From: Ulva prolifera
Taxonomy: Eukaryota > Chlorophyta > Ulvophyceae > Ulvales > Ulvaceae
Assembly (NCBI GenBank): GCA_023078555.1
Contig: CM041200.1
Span: forward strand, 1,992,001 to 2,056,000
Direction of reading: 5' to 3'
Length of the DNA: 64,000 bases
Positions within the stretch are counted from its first letter, which is position 1. The number at the start of each line of letters is the position of its first letter. Position numbers and translations under genes: made by a program. Positions 23,858 through 36,422 of this stretch are shown piece after piece. Under the pieces are notes generated by a model. That model worked only from the letters and a program-made list of their open reading frames with translations. It was not told the DNA's origin and ran no database searches.

Positions 23858-26800
23858 AGGCTGAATTGAGCAATCGATAATGCTCGAAAGAGATGTGCTG
23901 GTCTGGTCCGTCGCAGTGTGCGTGGCACGAGTCTGGATCCTTCCTGCATGCCTACACCAACATCTGTGTTACAAGGATGGAGTCGAGAAGACAGGCAGCA
24001 CCAGCGGGACAACGCACAACAACACCATCGCCATCAGCGGATGCAGGCACAGCAGGTCAAACTGTCGCCCGCAGCTTTCGCGCACAACAGGACCGCCACA
24101 CACCCGCGCGTGTGTGGTTACTTCAGCACTCAAGGACATTCTGCTGGACACTGCCACAACAGGTGAGCGAGTTGTTTACTGGGAGACCAAGTAGGGGACT
24201 GGAATGTCAGAGTTTGGTGTCGAGTCATCTGGCCGTAACAGGTACTTGCACTGCATGGGCACAAATCGCTAGTGCGCGGTTGTCCCACGGAAGTAAGGTC
24301 CTCGTGTGGGAGCATTCATCAACGCGGCAACATATATAATGCAAATCCCCACAGAAATAAAAGAATTCGCGCTGTAGGGTAATGTAGTGCTGATGCGCAA
24401 CATACATGCCATGGCATTAGAGAAAGTCACCCTGACACCGGTCGGGGCGGTGCCACCGGAGTCGTATTGCCTCTGAATACAGCTTGCGGCTGATATCTTA
24501 CTCGAATCAACGTCATACCGCCTCACTAGGACGTATAAGATCTTGATCGCGGTCTTCGCCTTTTCCAATGAATGGGATCTCGGCTGCCCCGTGGACAGGT
24601 GCCACTACGTATACCTGAGGCGGCAATCACTATCTCACACACCACATAATAAGTTCGTCAGCAATTAGACAAACGACGTGGCCCAACTATCATGGCATGG
24701 GTGGATAGCCTCTGCCGATCCCGTTTATCTCACACACGCGGCGACGAGGCGCAGAACCATGCGGCCCCCTGCAGCTGGCTGTAGTGCGCTGGACTCCTGC
24801 ATGCCGCGCGCAGGCACCGGAAAGGAGGCGTAATGAGACCTTGCCACCAGGTCTCTAGAGAGCTGATGTTTGAGTTGCGGTGTGTGTTATACAGGGAAAA
24901 TGTCGGCGAGGCAGGTAGCACCACAGACACAGCGAGCGGCTCAAGAAAAGTATCAACCAACCCAGCATAACACACCCGAGCCACAGTCAGCATTCGCGAA
25001 ATGCCCCGCACAAGCAGAACCCAGCGCAGTGCACCCACGCTAACACATACTAACCCCTAACCCCGATACGCACACCTGCCCACATGCGCTGACCCATGTA
25101 CACACTCACCCATAAAAACACCCACGTAGCACAGCCGCGCCCACCGCAATTCAACACAAGACTGCCCAGTCGAGCTGCCTTAACGCCGGGGGCCGCAGCC
25201 CCCAGACCCGTACCCTCCAACACAGCAGACCCGCCACTGCACGGCCCTTCCTATCCGGAGCCCACCTGCACCAGGCCACGTCAGGGCTGTGCCGGCCGTG
25301 GTGCAAGGACTACAAGCCATGCAGCTGGAACTCACCCCATGTGCTGCCAGAGCCGAGCTGCCCGATGGCAGAGGCCATTGTGAGAAGGCGTCTAGCAGGC
25401 CCAGACCTTGTGGGGCGGCCAGCCGCTCAGGCCAGATGGCCTATGAGCGGCGAAATATCGTAAAATGTGACTGTGATTCTCGCCAATGCCGCCTTGCCCG
25501 CGTGGCGTGCCATCACCCCGGCGGCAGCTGCAGCGATCTGAGAAGCGACCACACGGCAGAGTGTCAAGGAAAGATCGTGCATCGCGTTCTTGAGGAACAG
25601 CCATCTGGAGGCGGCGCTACAACCTGCATAAAAGTCAGCAGGCCAGTCGAGGAACGCAAACCCGGCTGGCCCGAATCCCCCCGTACGTCTCATGTGATAG
25701 TGGAAGCAGGGTGAAGGAGCCAGCACCAGCATGGCCACAATGTTTGCACTTGCGCTGGTCAGCAGCCTCTGCTGAGGCGCCATTGCAGAGCGATGCGGCA
25801 CTGACATTCGAGTCTGCCAGCGGGTGAGTGACGCACACGTCACTATTCACCGGTGCAATCCGAAAGAAAAGCAAGGACTTGGCCCCAATTGATTATGGAC
25901 TCTTCGAGGGAGGGGGGTTTGACCCTGGAACCGCAAACCAAGGGCACGTCCTGTGAGGCGCCGAAATGTCGGAGTATGTCTGTGGTTGTTGGCGTCAGGG
26001 CCGGGTGGCGGATGCTTGATGGTGGTTCGCTCGGGCAGCCTCATTGTTTGGCGGCACCAACATGGCTGGGGTGACGCAGAAATTCTGCACATTTGAGGGT
26101 ATTGCTGATGTAATTGGGTTATTAGATGTCACTTTGGAATACTCGCGTTGCTATTCACGTCTCCGTCTATCTTGTAACATCAGCCCCAGTGCTGTTACTG
26201 CATTTCAATTATTAGTGCAGGTGGCATGCCAGACCAAGATATGCTCAGCAACGGCAGCTGCTGTGCAGGGCAATCCTGGGAGAGTGTACAACATGGATTA
26301 GCACAAGATCAACAATTTACGAGCTGCATCACAATTAGAGATGATTGCTATGAATGGGTCAGTGTGGTGGGTGTGCCTTTGTAGGCATGTCGAGGTGCCC
26401 GATTAGGTTTTAAAAAAACATTGTATGCGCCTCTTCACCCAGTAGACCCACCGCCAAACAGCGCATATGCAGCCGCCATGCACAGCGACAAGTCTGCATA
26501 TGGTGCTACCTGCCTCTGTCCTTTCAACACAGCGCCATATGCAAACGGCAACCACTGTTAAGGTGCGGATATTACGAAACATGAACCTGCGAGCATGGGC
26601 ACCGGCCCATCGTCTGTGGCATGCCATGTGGGCGTGGTCTATATGTCCTGTGTTGTGTCTACCCGGCCCAGCCTAGCATATCAGTGTTCGGCTGAGGGTG
26701 GGGCACAGAAACATAACAGCAGACAATGGCTCCACAGAACAGTGCATGCATTGTGACTGGGAATGCAATCATGTCTGAAGAATGCTGACACCTGATCTGC

Positions 26801-27046
26801 TCCTAAACTCATCAATTACCTGTATGTGATCGTCTCACAAGAACGTTTGGATCTCACGCGGAACAGGTAGTGTAGTCTCGTAATTCACCCCTATTGCAGT
26901 GAACAGCTGTGCTGTAGTTCATATGGCCGCCGGATACCATGGTACATACAGACTCCAATGGAGTCTGGTGCTGCGGAAGAGGTAGATCAATCACTGCAAC
27001 AAGAGAACATTTAATGCCTATTCTACCTGCGATAGTATGCCAGTGA
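23858..27046. other. Gene-poor region with A/C-rich and dispersed repeat segments
   Basis: The left few hundred bases may hold the first exon of the peroxiredoxin-like gene. A minus-strand start at 24568 (MEKAKTAIKILYVLVRR) followed by a good 5' splice site could be a first exon of something, but no partner was found. From about 25030 to 25330 the plus strand is rich in CAC and CCC. A 40-bp block at 25412-25451 recurs, inverted, near 63.5 kb. No coding gene is supported. Confidence 0.4.
25412..25451 (+). repeat. 40-bp dispersed repeat block, copy A
   Basis: GC-rich block containing CCGCTCAGGCC, about 90% identical to the reverse complement of 63474-63513. Sequence similarity fades on both sides, so element borders are not defined. 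Confidence 0.6.
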
Positions 27047-29791
27047 TCAGCATCCTGGTGAGCTCTGTTGCGCCACTGATGAGATGTAGTGGCATTTCTG
27101 CCCTGGCTGCAGCAGCACTCTATCGGGTGCTTCATGCTCGAGCACATCAATGACCAAGTGAACACGATCCTCCTTTGCTGTGTTTGTCACCTCATGTAAA
27201 ATTAAATTGTTGACCTACATATGCGGATTGTAAACGCACACGATTGTGTGGCCACCTGTTTTAGTCCGTCAGCAGTAGACAAGCACATCTTCCTGCAGCT
27301 GCCGGGTCACACCTCAAACACGCTGTCCAGCGAGGTGTCCAAAGGCACACATGTGCCTTTTGGAGGAGGCAGACATTCTGGAGGCTCGTCCCTTCTGTTC
27401 TGACTGCACTTGGGGCATGAAAAGAATGAGATGGACGGATTGGTCTTCAGCACCACATGAATCCTATGAGAACTGTACGTCACAATGTCATCAGCTTTTG
27501 CCCTTGAGTGACGCAACAAAGTCATTGACTGCTCTGGTGTGCCTTGCAAAGCAGTGCGAGACAGCACAGTGTACGGTATGACACTTGACAAACATCTGGA
27601 CAGGAGGAGCTTACTCACTTGCCCAAGGTCCAGTGTCCCGGTGGCCTTTGATGTGAGCACCAGGCGTCATGCGGGCAAGCTGCAGCCTAATGATGTTAGA
27701 CAGGGACTCTCTTCCAATGAGCGCCTCAAGGAGGGGCTCCAGCGAATCCTTGAAATATGTTGTGTACAGGGGCAGCTCCCATATCCGGTCATATGTTCGA
27801 CTAGAGAAGAGCAGGAACATCGTCTGCACACCAGGTTTGATGCTGTTCAGGTTTTTCTCCCTGTCCGATATGACTGCAGACACAGTTTCTTGCACACTTG
27901 GCTCCCACCACTCCACAGGCATGTTTGCCAGCACCTCCTGCATTTGCACCAGGCTGCTTGGCAAGGAGAAAGGTTACGGCATCAATCACTGGAGCAAATA
28001 GAGGTAGCCACAAACATCGGCCACGCAGCCCTCGGAACTCATCATGAGACATCTGCGTTAAGTCCTTATGGGCAGCGGAAATCAGCCACGCACCTGAACT
28101 GGTGCAATCAGAGCTTCTGGAGCCTTCCCCAGGTGCACATATATGGGTGACTCCAAAGGCTCTCCTGAACCCTGTCTAGACCGGAGGGCACGCTGTTTCA
28201 CTTCCATGTTCAACCTCGGCATGGACGAAGGCCATTCACCATCAACAGCACTTTCATCCAAAGCGGTCTCCATCCAAGATCGCGACCACGTTGCAGCTGA
28301 AGCAACAACAGAGCTAAACTGCTGCGTCTTTTGAAACTTCAGCTGTGCAATGTTTCCGGTTTTCAGGCTGGGAAGGGTCGATTGGGCGATGGAACTAGTG
28401 GCTGGGACCCCAGTTGACACTGCGATAAATGTTGAGGATTCTGCCAGATGTGGTGCAGAAACAACATTGAGGAGCCCATGAGTCTGAAGTCTACGTCGGA
28501 AAATTTCATTTCTGGTAGACAAGTCCACGGCGACCAAGTCACACATGACAGTCTGCCCATCACGGTCTTGCCGCTCCATGGGCGGTGAGATGCCAAAGTA
28601 TGCCACATCGTCCATGACCATCAGTCCTTTCAAAAATCCTTCTGGCGCCTGCATTTCATAGTGTTGCCGCATTTGACCTATCGTACAAGTCTGCTTGCCA
28701 GAATCAGAGTCTGAGCACGCATACCGACCAGATGTGCTCAACATTCCCATCTGCTGGGTTCATGAGAATGAGGGTTGTTTCCTTGGAGCTTAACATCACG
28801 AACATATTCTGCCATGACACAAGACCATGTGAATTGCTGCCAATGTCACGGAACCTTCTGACCTCTTTCCCGGTTGATAAATCGACTTGCACCACTTGAC
28901 TCTGCAATCCACCACAGGGGGTTTGTACCACTGCACAAGATGCTTTACAAGGTGAGGGAGATACCGCACAGGAGTCAAGCTCAAGCACCTTGCCGAGATT
29001 GTGCAGCACTGCCCAAACAGATGATGTGTCATAGGCGCCCAATGTGTTGATGTGCTCCCTCGCTGTAAACAATGAAAGCTCCCGGACAACTGTCATTGAT
29101 GGGTATGCCAACTGCAGTATGCTGCCCTTCCCAGTGTTACATACAAACACTGTGTCACCGATGCGGATCGCATCGTGAGAAAATCTGCATGTAGGCAGAA
29201 ATGTGGCAGCCAGATCCACAACTGTGTCCAGGCTTTCAAGCTTCAGCATGAGCAAATGCGCACCTAGATGGTATGATGACCTCATTCACAATCGCACCGG
29301 ATTCCAGGTTGATGTTGAGAAGCTTTTCCTCTACCACCTGGGGGTGCCAATTATGTGGGCGCGACACAACCCACGCAGTGGGAGATCCATTTGTATCGGG
29401 ATCACCCGGAAATGCTCCATAGTAAACACCCTATAGAGTTGCACTTAGCTTCTGATGCCTGAACAGGAGTGCTGTGCGCAGCGAAGAACAGCAGGGGCCG
29501 CACCCGTCCGGAATGTAGTGGCACGTCCTCGTCAGTCTCAGGGTAGTACCAAAATAGCCGGTTGTGTGTGGACAGCAGGAGGCGGTTCTTAGACCTTGTG
29601 ATTTCATGTGGGTCGACATGCCCTGAAGACACGTCTCTGCCTGCTCCGGGAGACACTGAGCTGCTCTGTACTGGGCCCAGTTGCGGTGCATCAAACAGGC
29701 TCAACGACCACAGCGCAAACAATCCTAGGCCAGTGAACAGAGTGACTTGATGCCAGGTCTTATGCTGCTTGGCTACCTTCGATACTCGCAT
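27047..29791 (-). CDS. Type II membrane protein with C-terminal aspartyl/asparaginyl beta-hydroxylase domain
   Basis: Fe(II)/2-oxoglutarate oxygenase fused to a long N-terminal region. Exons (minus): 29504-29791, 29264-29430, 28725-29184, 28094-28690, 27615-27937, 27313-27472 and 27047-27214; 720 residues, all joins GT-AG and in frame. Residues about 17-35 form one membrane anchor after a basic N terminus, predicting a luminal body (ER or Golgi). Residues about 50-500 show repeated short beta-like units (GDTVFVCNTGKG; VVQVDLSTGKEVRRF; DLVAVDLSTRNEI) that look like a beta-propeller. The hydroxylase core has GHRD (603-605 as the H-x-D), HRIHVVL, and NNLILHEVTN with H672, followed ten residues later by R682, matching the second iron ligand and 2-oxoglutarate arginine spacing of human ASPH. 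Substrate unknown. Confidence 0.85.
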
Positions 29792-32700
29792 TCTTCGGTC
29801 GAGATAGCAGCTGTGACAGGTGGTACGAGGTCCCGGACCTCACTCTGATCACTTCAGACCAGCTAGATCATAAGTCAGTATGTATGCAGGCGAATCTTAT
29901 CTCAGAAGCACAGGCCCGATCATACGCCCTGATCTGATTCCACGGTCGTGGTCAGTGATAGGAGACTTGATCACGTAGCCGGAGGTCTAAACAGCCATAC
30001 AGCGCGCAGCGATGATGCTGCGGTCTACTGATGCCAGAAGCGTGGCTTCGTAGTGCGCGCGTGTGTGTACTTCAATTCTGTTAGCTCCTACGGTAACAGC
30101 ACTGTCATGTCGGGCTGGAGCTGAGATGACGGTGAACTCGCAGTGCACATGCGGCTAGGCATAGGCTGCGAGAAGGCCTCCAATCACGATCCGAGCACGC
30201 CCTCATCCAGAATCAGCAACACACGTCGTCCAGTCGACAGTGTATCACGGCAGCGAGAACAAGTCAATGCAACTCGTTAACGCCACTTTGAAGGCCAAAC
30301 GGCTCGTATAGTGCAGCCCCATGCATATGTTGCAACATCACACCTGTCGGGGTTCGTTACAATGGGTAAGGTGCCTAGGCCACGGAAAGTTGACCGCCAG
30401 TCATGCGCGACAGCACCATCTTCGCCGTCGACCCACATACACAAGCAAAAGACATGCCGCCGTGGTTTTCGCGTTCGCCTGAGCAAATGCTCACATCAAC
30501 CCCGAGTCATTGAACCAAGTTCAAGCGACGTGGTATTGATGCTGCGCATGGTGCAGCCATCGCGACAGCACCTGATTACACCGCCATTGCAATCAATTGC
30601 AACTTGCAATTCCACTGTGCTTGGGCTGTCGCCCAGGCCTCTGCGCATGCTTGGCGTGGCTCCGCCGCGCCTGCATCGCCTTGCACAACATTTTCGACCC
30701 CAAGGTTTCCAAATCTTGCACTCGATTGGCCTGGAATCATGTATCGGCTATAATGGTCGCGTAACGCCGTCGTAGCTGGTCAGCGCGCGCATGAAAAATC
30801 CAAAGGCGCTACTGCACATTTCGGCATGTTTGATTTGGTTGGCCCGTGGCGGATTCCGTCCGCGCCGGCCAGATTGGCTGCACGAAGATGCAGCGATTAC
30901 GCAATTCTACATATGCGTTGAATCGCATCGTGGCTGGCGCCCGCCTCGATTGAGCGTCGCCGATTAACCAGATGTCACCCTTCAACCGTACCCATTGTTT
31001 CATGCACCGACTGACACAGCCGCCTGGCATGCGCGGCACAGATCGTCAAGAAGTGACATCAGTTGTGGCGGATGCGGGTGTGTGGGGAACGAGCATGCCA
31101 ACGCCCCACTGCATGCACGGCAGGAGATGCACACCCACATTGAACCCGAACACGTCGCCCAATCACAGCATGACAGACATCCACCGAATGCGCACCCACG
31201 CAACCACGCACCACACCCCCACACCCGCCCGCTCACCAGCCACAAACACCCGCAGCCCCGGGACCTCATGCAAAACGACCCCGCCGCACAAGCGGCCGCG
31301 GCGACCCAAGCCAGCAGCCCAGCCGTCGCCAGCCCACCGCGCAAGTCGCCGTGGGCCCCCCCCCCAGCCCACAGACCCCAACCCACTCCCCCTTCTGCAG
31401 CTATCCCAACCTCCATACCCACGTTCTTTCAGAGCAGCCCCAAGCGGCATAGCAACACAGCAGCGCCGTCATCCGCCGGCCTGCCTGGGCCAAAGCACGC
31501 CCAAGACGCGGCACACATGGGCTGTGTCCGGGAGCCGGAGCACGCGCAGGAGACGGCCAAAGCATCCGTGTCTGCATCCGACGGCTGGCGAGTGCTGGCG
31601 TGTGCGGACGGTGTTGGGTGTTGGTGTACGTGCATGGACGGTGTTGGTGTGTGTTACAATTGTTGCATGGATACAAGCGGCGAGGCGGGCAGCACCGCGG
31701 AACCAGTAAGTAGCGCAACAATACGACCACCAACCCATCGCACCCGCGCCACAGTCGCAACCAGCGCATGCCAAATCCAGTGTTGTTGTGCAGCAGTGCA
31801 AATGTGTCAGTCTGAGATGGATGCTTGCGTGTGTGGTGCCCCTGTTCGTGTCCTGCGGTGCTACCTGCCTCTCTGACTATGCCCTTGTAAAACATCAGTG
31901 GTATTTTTGGCGGATTCTCCTGAACCTTGGCAGATGATGTGCCGCAGGTCTGAGTCAGCCCTTAGTGGGAGCAGAAGTCGGGGGCGGCAGTGAAAATTTC
32001 GCCAGCTCAAGTCGGTATATTAACCGTTGTAAATTAGTAAGTTGTATATTACCTAAAGCTGTTTATTCCACGCCATATCTTATAGCTTGCTAAGCGATCG
32101 CGAAATTCATTCAGCGTTCTAAAATGTCATATACAGTGGCTTATCGCTTCACACATATCTCGAGACAAGCGTTTCGGCTGCCGTCTGGCCGAATGGCTGG
32201 CGATTAAGCTATTGCAACATCCGACTGTGGCGGACCTATAGCTTGGTAAGCTAGAGCTTGGTTGCCGCCAAGGTCAACCTATCTGTCGGTAAGGTATGTT
32301 GGCTCAAACGAAATTTTAAACATTGGGCGGCGGTCGGGGGCGGGGAGTAGCAGCAGCAGTCTCTAACCCATAAAGTCTTGGCACGCTCGTCCTTGAGCAT
32401 GTCTATAAAGAATTCTGAGCCAACGCTCCATGCATATCCCTCCAGTCAGTAGAGAGCCAGCGGTCTTGCACGTCCCGGGCTTCTGCTTTGTGCACAGATA
32501 GCAGTGTGTGGGCCAAGACATGTCACCTGCGTGCTCCAATTGTTTTTGTTGGGAGGGTCGGCAAGTTTGGAATTCGATGTTGCAGAGCCTTTGGCGGCTG
32601 GTGCTGCGCCCGGCGTTGCCAACAAGGTATGGAGTCTTGTCCATGACTCGCCATGCCGGGGCCCCCCGTTCTGGCCACCCGCGGCTGTGCCGGGCAGAGC

Positions 32701-34639
32701 TGAGCCCGCACCTTGTCTCCATGTACATCAACTGTGCACTGAACCTTAACACAGCACCTCTAATTAAGGGGCACACCTTAAGGGGCACACCGGCCGGCTC
32801 ACACACACCCTTGCGGCTTGTGACAGAGGCTCGAGCAGAAGCCCGCAACATGCCCACTGACCATTTGCTGTCAAGCATCTCAACCAATGCAAGGGCAGCC
32901 ATTGCAGTGCTCAGGGCGGGCAGCGTTGCGGGGGGGCGCGCGGAACAGGCAAAATCAGGGGTTGGTGCCATGAACATGGAGGTGAGGGGCCCGCCGCTCA
33001 CTGGCGTTGTGGCCAGGTAATAGGTGACTTGAGGCTGCCAGTGGACACGATGCCGGGCATAATTCTAATTCAGGCACCTAACGCCGGAGCCGTCCATGTT
33101 CCAGTCGGCTTTTGCTATGGAATCATGCACAATGACAAACACACTTACATACTATGTCCACGGCGCCTGACACTTGTCCGGCAGCCGCACTTATCAATTT
33201 TTCCGGTCGAACGTAGCCCCCACCTGGGATCACATGCGACTGCAAGCACGACTGGTCACACGAGGCCAATTTGGGCGATCAAGAACAGCACGTGCGCCTG
33301 GCCGCATGTCAATCTACTACGAGTGAGGCTGCCAAACAAGTAGCACTGTGTATGCATTCCATCCTCCTCAGTTGACAGTCAATTTTCCGAGGATGGCGGC
33401 TTGAGCTCAACACAATTGGACACAGCTTGTGAGACATATCCTCATCAGTGGCTTCGCATTCTCAGCCCGCTGGCACAGCCCCTCATGGAACGGGGGCAAA
33501 ACACCGGCCATGTGGCTGAATAGCCCATAAACGCGCCCAAGTTGCCAGTCAACACAAACGTGCACTTACAATGGACACCAGGTGCCATGTGGATCTGCTA
33601 GCGGAGGGCGCGTGACCGGCTGACCTCGAATTACAACAGCATAATTACAGTAGCACATTACAACAGCATTACACCACCGACCGCACAGGTTGGTCTGAAT
33701 CATTCAATCGTATCACTGATGCAGTTTGGCGGCAACTTCATTTCGAGAAAAGACTGAAGGATCCACATCAGACTCCAGGAAGTCAATGCACATACGTGCA
33801 CACAGGCAAATTGGGTCGACCTTGGGTCATGTGGTTACAACCCTACATCACCATGCAGTGTGATTCCTGCAACACAAGAGGTCCTACCCGTGATAACAAT
33901 CACCAAGCATGATAGACGTACATCAGAACGCAGAAGCAATCCAGGTATCGATGCTCATGCTCATGGTGGTCAAGAATAGCGGCCAGCATATGGGTGTAAC
34001 TGTATTGAGAGCCAAAAATAAAAAACACATGACGTGTCCAAGACCCTAGCTTTGCTGTCTGAAACAGGAGCCACACACGACGCGGCCATAGACTGGAGTG
34101 GCACACTGCAACAGTTGCCGTCTTCCTGATCTAGCCTGCAGTGCAGGCAGGAGGACAATGGCAGCATCTCCAGCCTTTCTCCCACAGTAAACGTTTCGGG
34201 TTCCCCCGGCAAAATTTCTCTGGTCAGCACATATCGCTGTTGCACTGGTTGGCTGAGCGGCAGGCTTTGCGGCAGCGATATGCTGTCCGAGAAAGATCAC
34301 AATGTGTGATACACACCAACACAGCGCAATACTGGTGACTTGCTCGCATTGAGCTGGGCTTCATCCTGATCCAGCCTGGTGCACAACCACCGAGGTTGTG
34401 AAAGTGTGGGTCACCCCCTTGGTCCCCAAGCTGCATTCTGCCTCCAGCAAAGAGTACATGGACACCGGTCTGTGCGGACACACTGCTGCACATTTGCTAT
34501 GATGCAGCGATGGCTAGAGCTGTCGGTGATGCAGATGGCCCGTGCTGCATGCGGAGGATGTGCGTACAGGTAGGGCCCGAGGGCATGGCAGCTTTGGGCA
34601 AGGCAGTGCTAGCTCTCACCAGGACTTGAACAACAGCTG
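29792..34639. other. Long gene-poor interval with A/C-rich segment
   Basis: No confident gene in 4.8 kb. Segment 31090-31480 (+) is strongly C- and A-rich and gives long proline/histidine frames on one strand and glycine frames on the other, a compositional artefact. Frames at 32363-33020 are open on both strands without family resemblance. A minus-strand pair around 34046-34300 encodes CLHC and CGSC pairs that could suggest a zinc finger, but they sit in different frames with no convincing intron. A short direct repeat of GGGGCACACC lies near 32769-32790. Confidence 0.4.
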
Positions 34640-36053
34640 TCAAATATTGTACATGTGGCCCATAGGCAGCTGTTCATGTAGACTCTGTCTGTCATCGACA
34701 GATCCCTGCACCGTCGTGATCATGGGTCCAGATTCTGTGGCACATATGCCCTTGATGACAAATGCTGCTGCATGCATGCCAAACACAGCAGGCATGTAAG
34801 ACATTGTCCCATAGTATGACCTCTTATATCGTTGTTCAGTGTGCGCCAAACTGTTGGCAGCGGGCGGCTCTGATGAAAAGACCACCTTCAGACCTGAGGA
34901 CACTCCCCGCTTGCGCAGTCTGGTCCGTACGACTCGTGCGAATGCGTCATGATGTGTGCTGGAGATATCGGCCACCTGTAGACAAAGGCACATCGATGGA
35001 CCAGCAAGATGCGGATGTACTAGTTTCTTGTCATATTCTTGTCGCTACTTGCGCAAGGACTGCACCAGCAGGACCGACGAGACATCCAAAGCCATTGTAC
35101 AGTGGATCAAAACAAAGGCGCCCTACCATTACTGCAGATGGATCTATTTTTCCTCCTGCACCCATAGAGCTGATGATGGGTTGTCCACATTTGGTTGCAG
35201 CATGCAGAAGCTCAATCTTGGGTGCGATGCTGTCTATGCAGTCGATGATGTATGAGCATCGCTGCTGCCCCAGCTCCCTCGCGGTGAACGGCTCTAAGAA
35301 ACAGTGCTGAGGGATCAGACGAACTTCAGGGTTGATGTCGAGAAGGCGATCCTTCATGACATCGACTTTGCGCTGTCCCAATGTCGAAGTGAGAGCCGGC
35401 AACTGCCGGTTCCTGTTGGATATATCTACTACGTCTCCGTCCACCAGCACCAAGCTGCCAACCCCTGCAACGATATGTATGAATTTGATCAATAGAATTG
35501 TCCACACGCCTTCCACTGGCGGGCCTCGGCCACAGTAGTGAGCCTGCAGGACAAGCCTTATGGACGCACCACTCCTCACAAGCATCTCAGCACACCATGA
35601 TCCTACTCCACCTAGCCCAACGACGGTGACAGATGCCATTTTGAGCTTCTGAAGTGCTTCAGATCCCATGATTAGATGGCTTCGAGACAGCCATTCCGGT
35701 GTCTGTGCACAGGCAGCGGCACATTTCGATCTTGCACCCGGTGCGGCCCAAACAGTTTGCGTGGCTTTGAATACTGCACAAGACCGTAGCGTGCAGCCAC
35801 TCAAGTTCCCAAGATGTGGCATCCAGCTACCGAAGCGCGTCTTTGAAACGGCCGTTGAAAGCACAGTGATATCTTGCCCACCCTGGATGCACACCTGCAT
35901 GGTTTCTGCCCTGCAAAAATCCACGGCTTCTGTGTCAACGCTGCGCACACTACGCCGCATGCGGTTGACGCGACATCGCAATGCATCGGCCGTGCTTGTG
36001 TACAGCAATTCTGCAGACGTGTCGCACCTGGCCACTGCACACCTGGCCACCAT
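34640..36053 (-). CDS. TcdA/CsdL-like E1 enzyme (tRNA threonylcarbamoyladenosine dehydratase)
   Basis: Adenylating enzyme of the ThiF/E1 fold; TcdA (fungal Tcd1/Tcd2) cyclises t6A37 of tRNAs, in eukaryotes in mitochondria. Exons (minus): 35570-36053, 35127-35464 and 34640-34975; 385 residues with the first in-frame ATG. The nucleotide motif GLGGVGSWCAEMLVRSG is split by intron 1, followed by LVLVDGD and DISNRNRQL, the adenylation arginine/asparagine region. CIDSI, SSMGAGGKIDPS and VADISSTHHDAFARVVRTRLRK are family hallmarks. The C-terminal YYGTMSYMPAVFGM matches the end of the domain. About 120 residues precede the domain and may include a mitochondrial or plastid targeting peptide. Head-to-head with the CFAP44-like gene, 370 bp apart. 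Confidence 0.9.
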
Positions 36054-36422
36054 ACAGTGTCGCACAGTGAAGGAAAGGCCAGCGATGCGAGGACGACCAA
36101 GTGAACATGATGTATTTCAGTGACTCCTTCTGGATGTTCAGCCCAAAACAGGAAAAGCATTACTTGCGCTGACACAGATCCATCTTCATCGCCTTCAGCC
36201 CGCGCGGCTTGATATACAGGTCTCGGGTAAGACCCTGCGATGGTCAGGAGCGCTATGATAACAGAGTTGCTGGAATAGCTTTGGTGAATCTCTGTTCAAT
36301 GTGTCAAGTTCTGCTTGACTCACAGTCACAGCGGCAGGAATTGAGATCGCCGTTGGCCCGTGTGTGAATGGCCATAATATCTCGCAAATACGTTATACGT
36401 TGCGAGGCAAGTTTCCAAGAAG

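Noticed and set aside
31000..31900. Long overlapping proline/histidine-rich frames
   Set aside because: Explained by A/C-rich composition that removes stop codons on both strands.
32363..33020. Frames of 170 (+) and 212 (-) codons
   Set aside because: Mutually overlapping, no recognisable motif; could not decide a coding strand.
34046..34300. Cys-pair peptide resembling a zinc finger
   Set aside because: The Cys pairs lie in two different frames with no plausible intron joining them.
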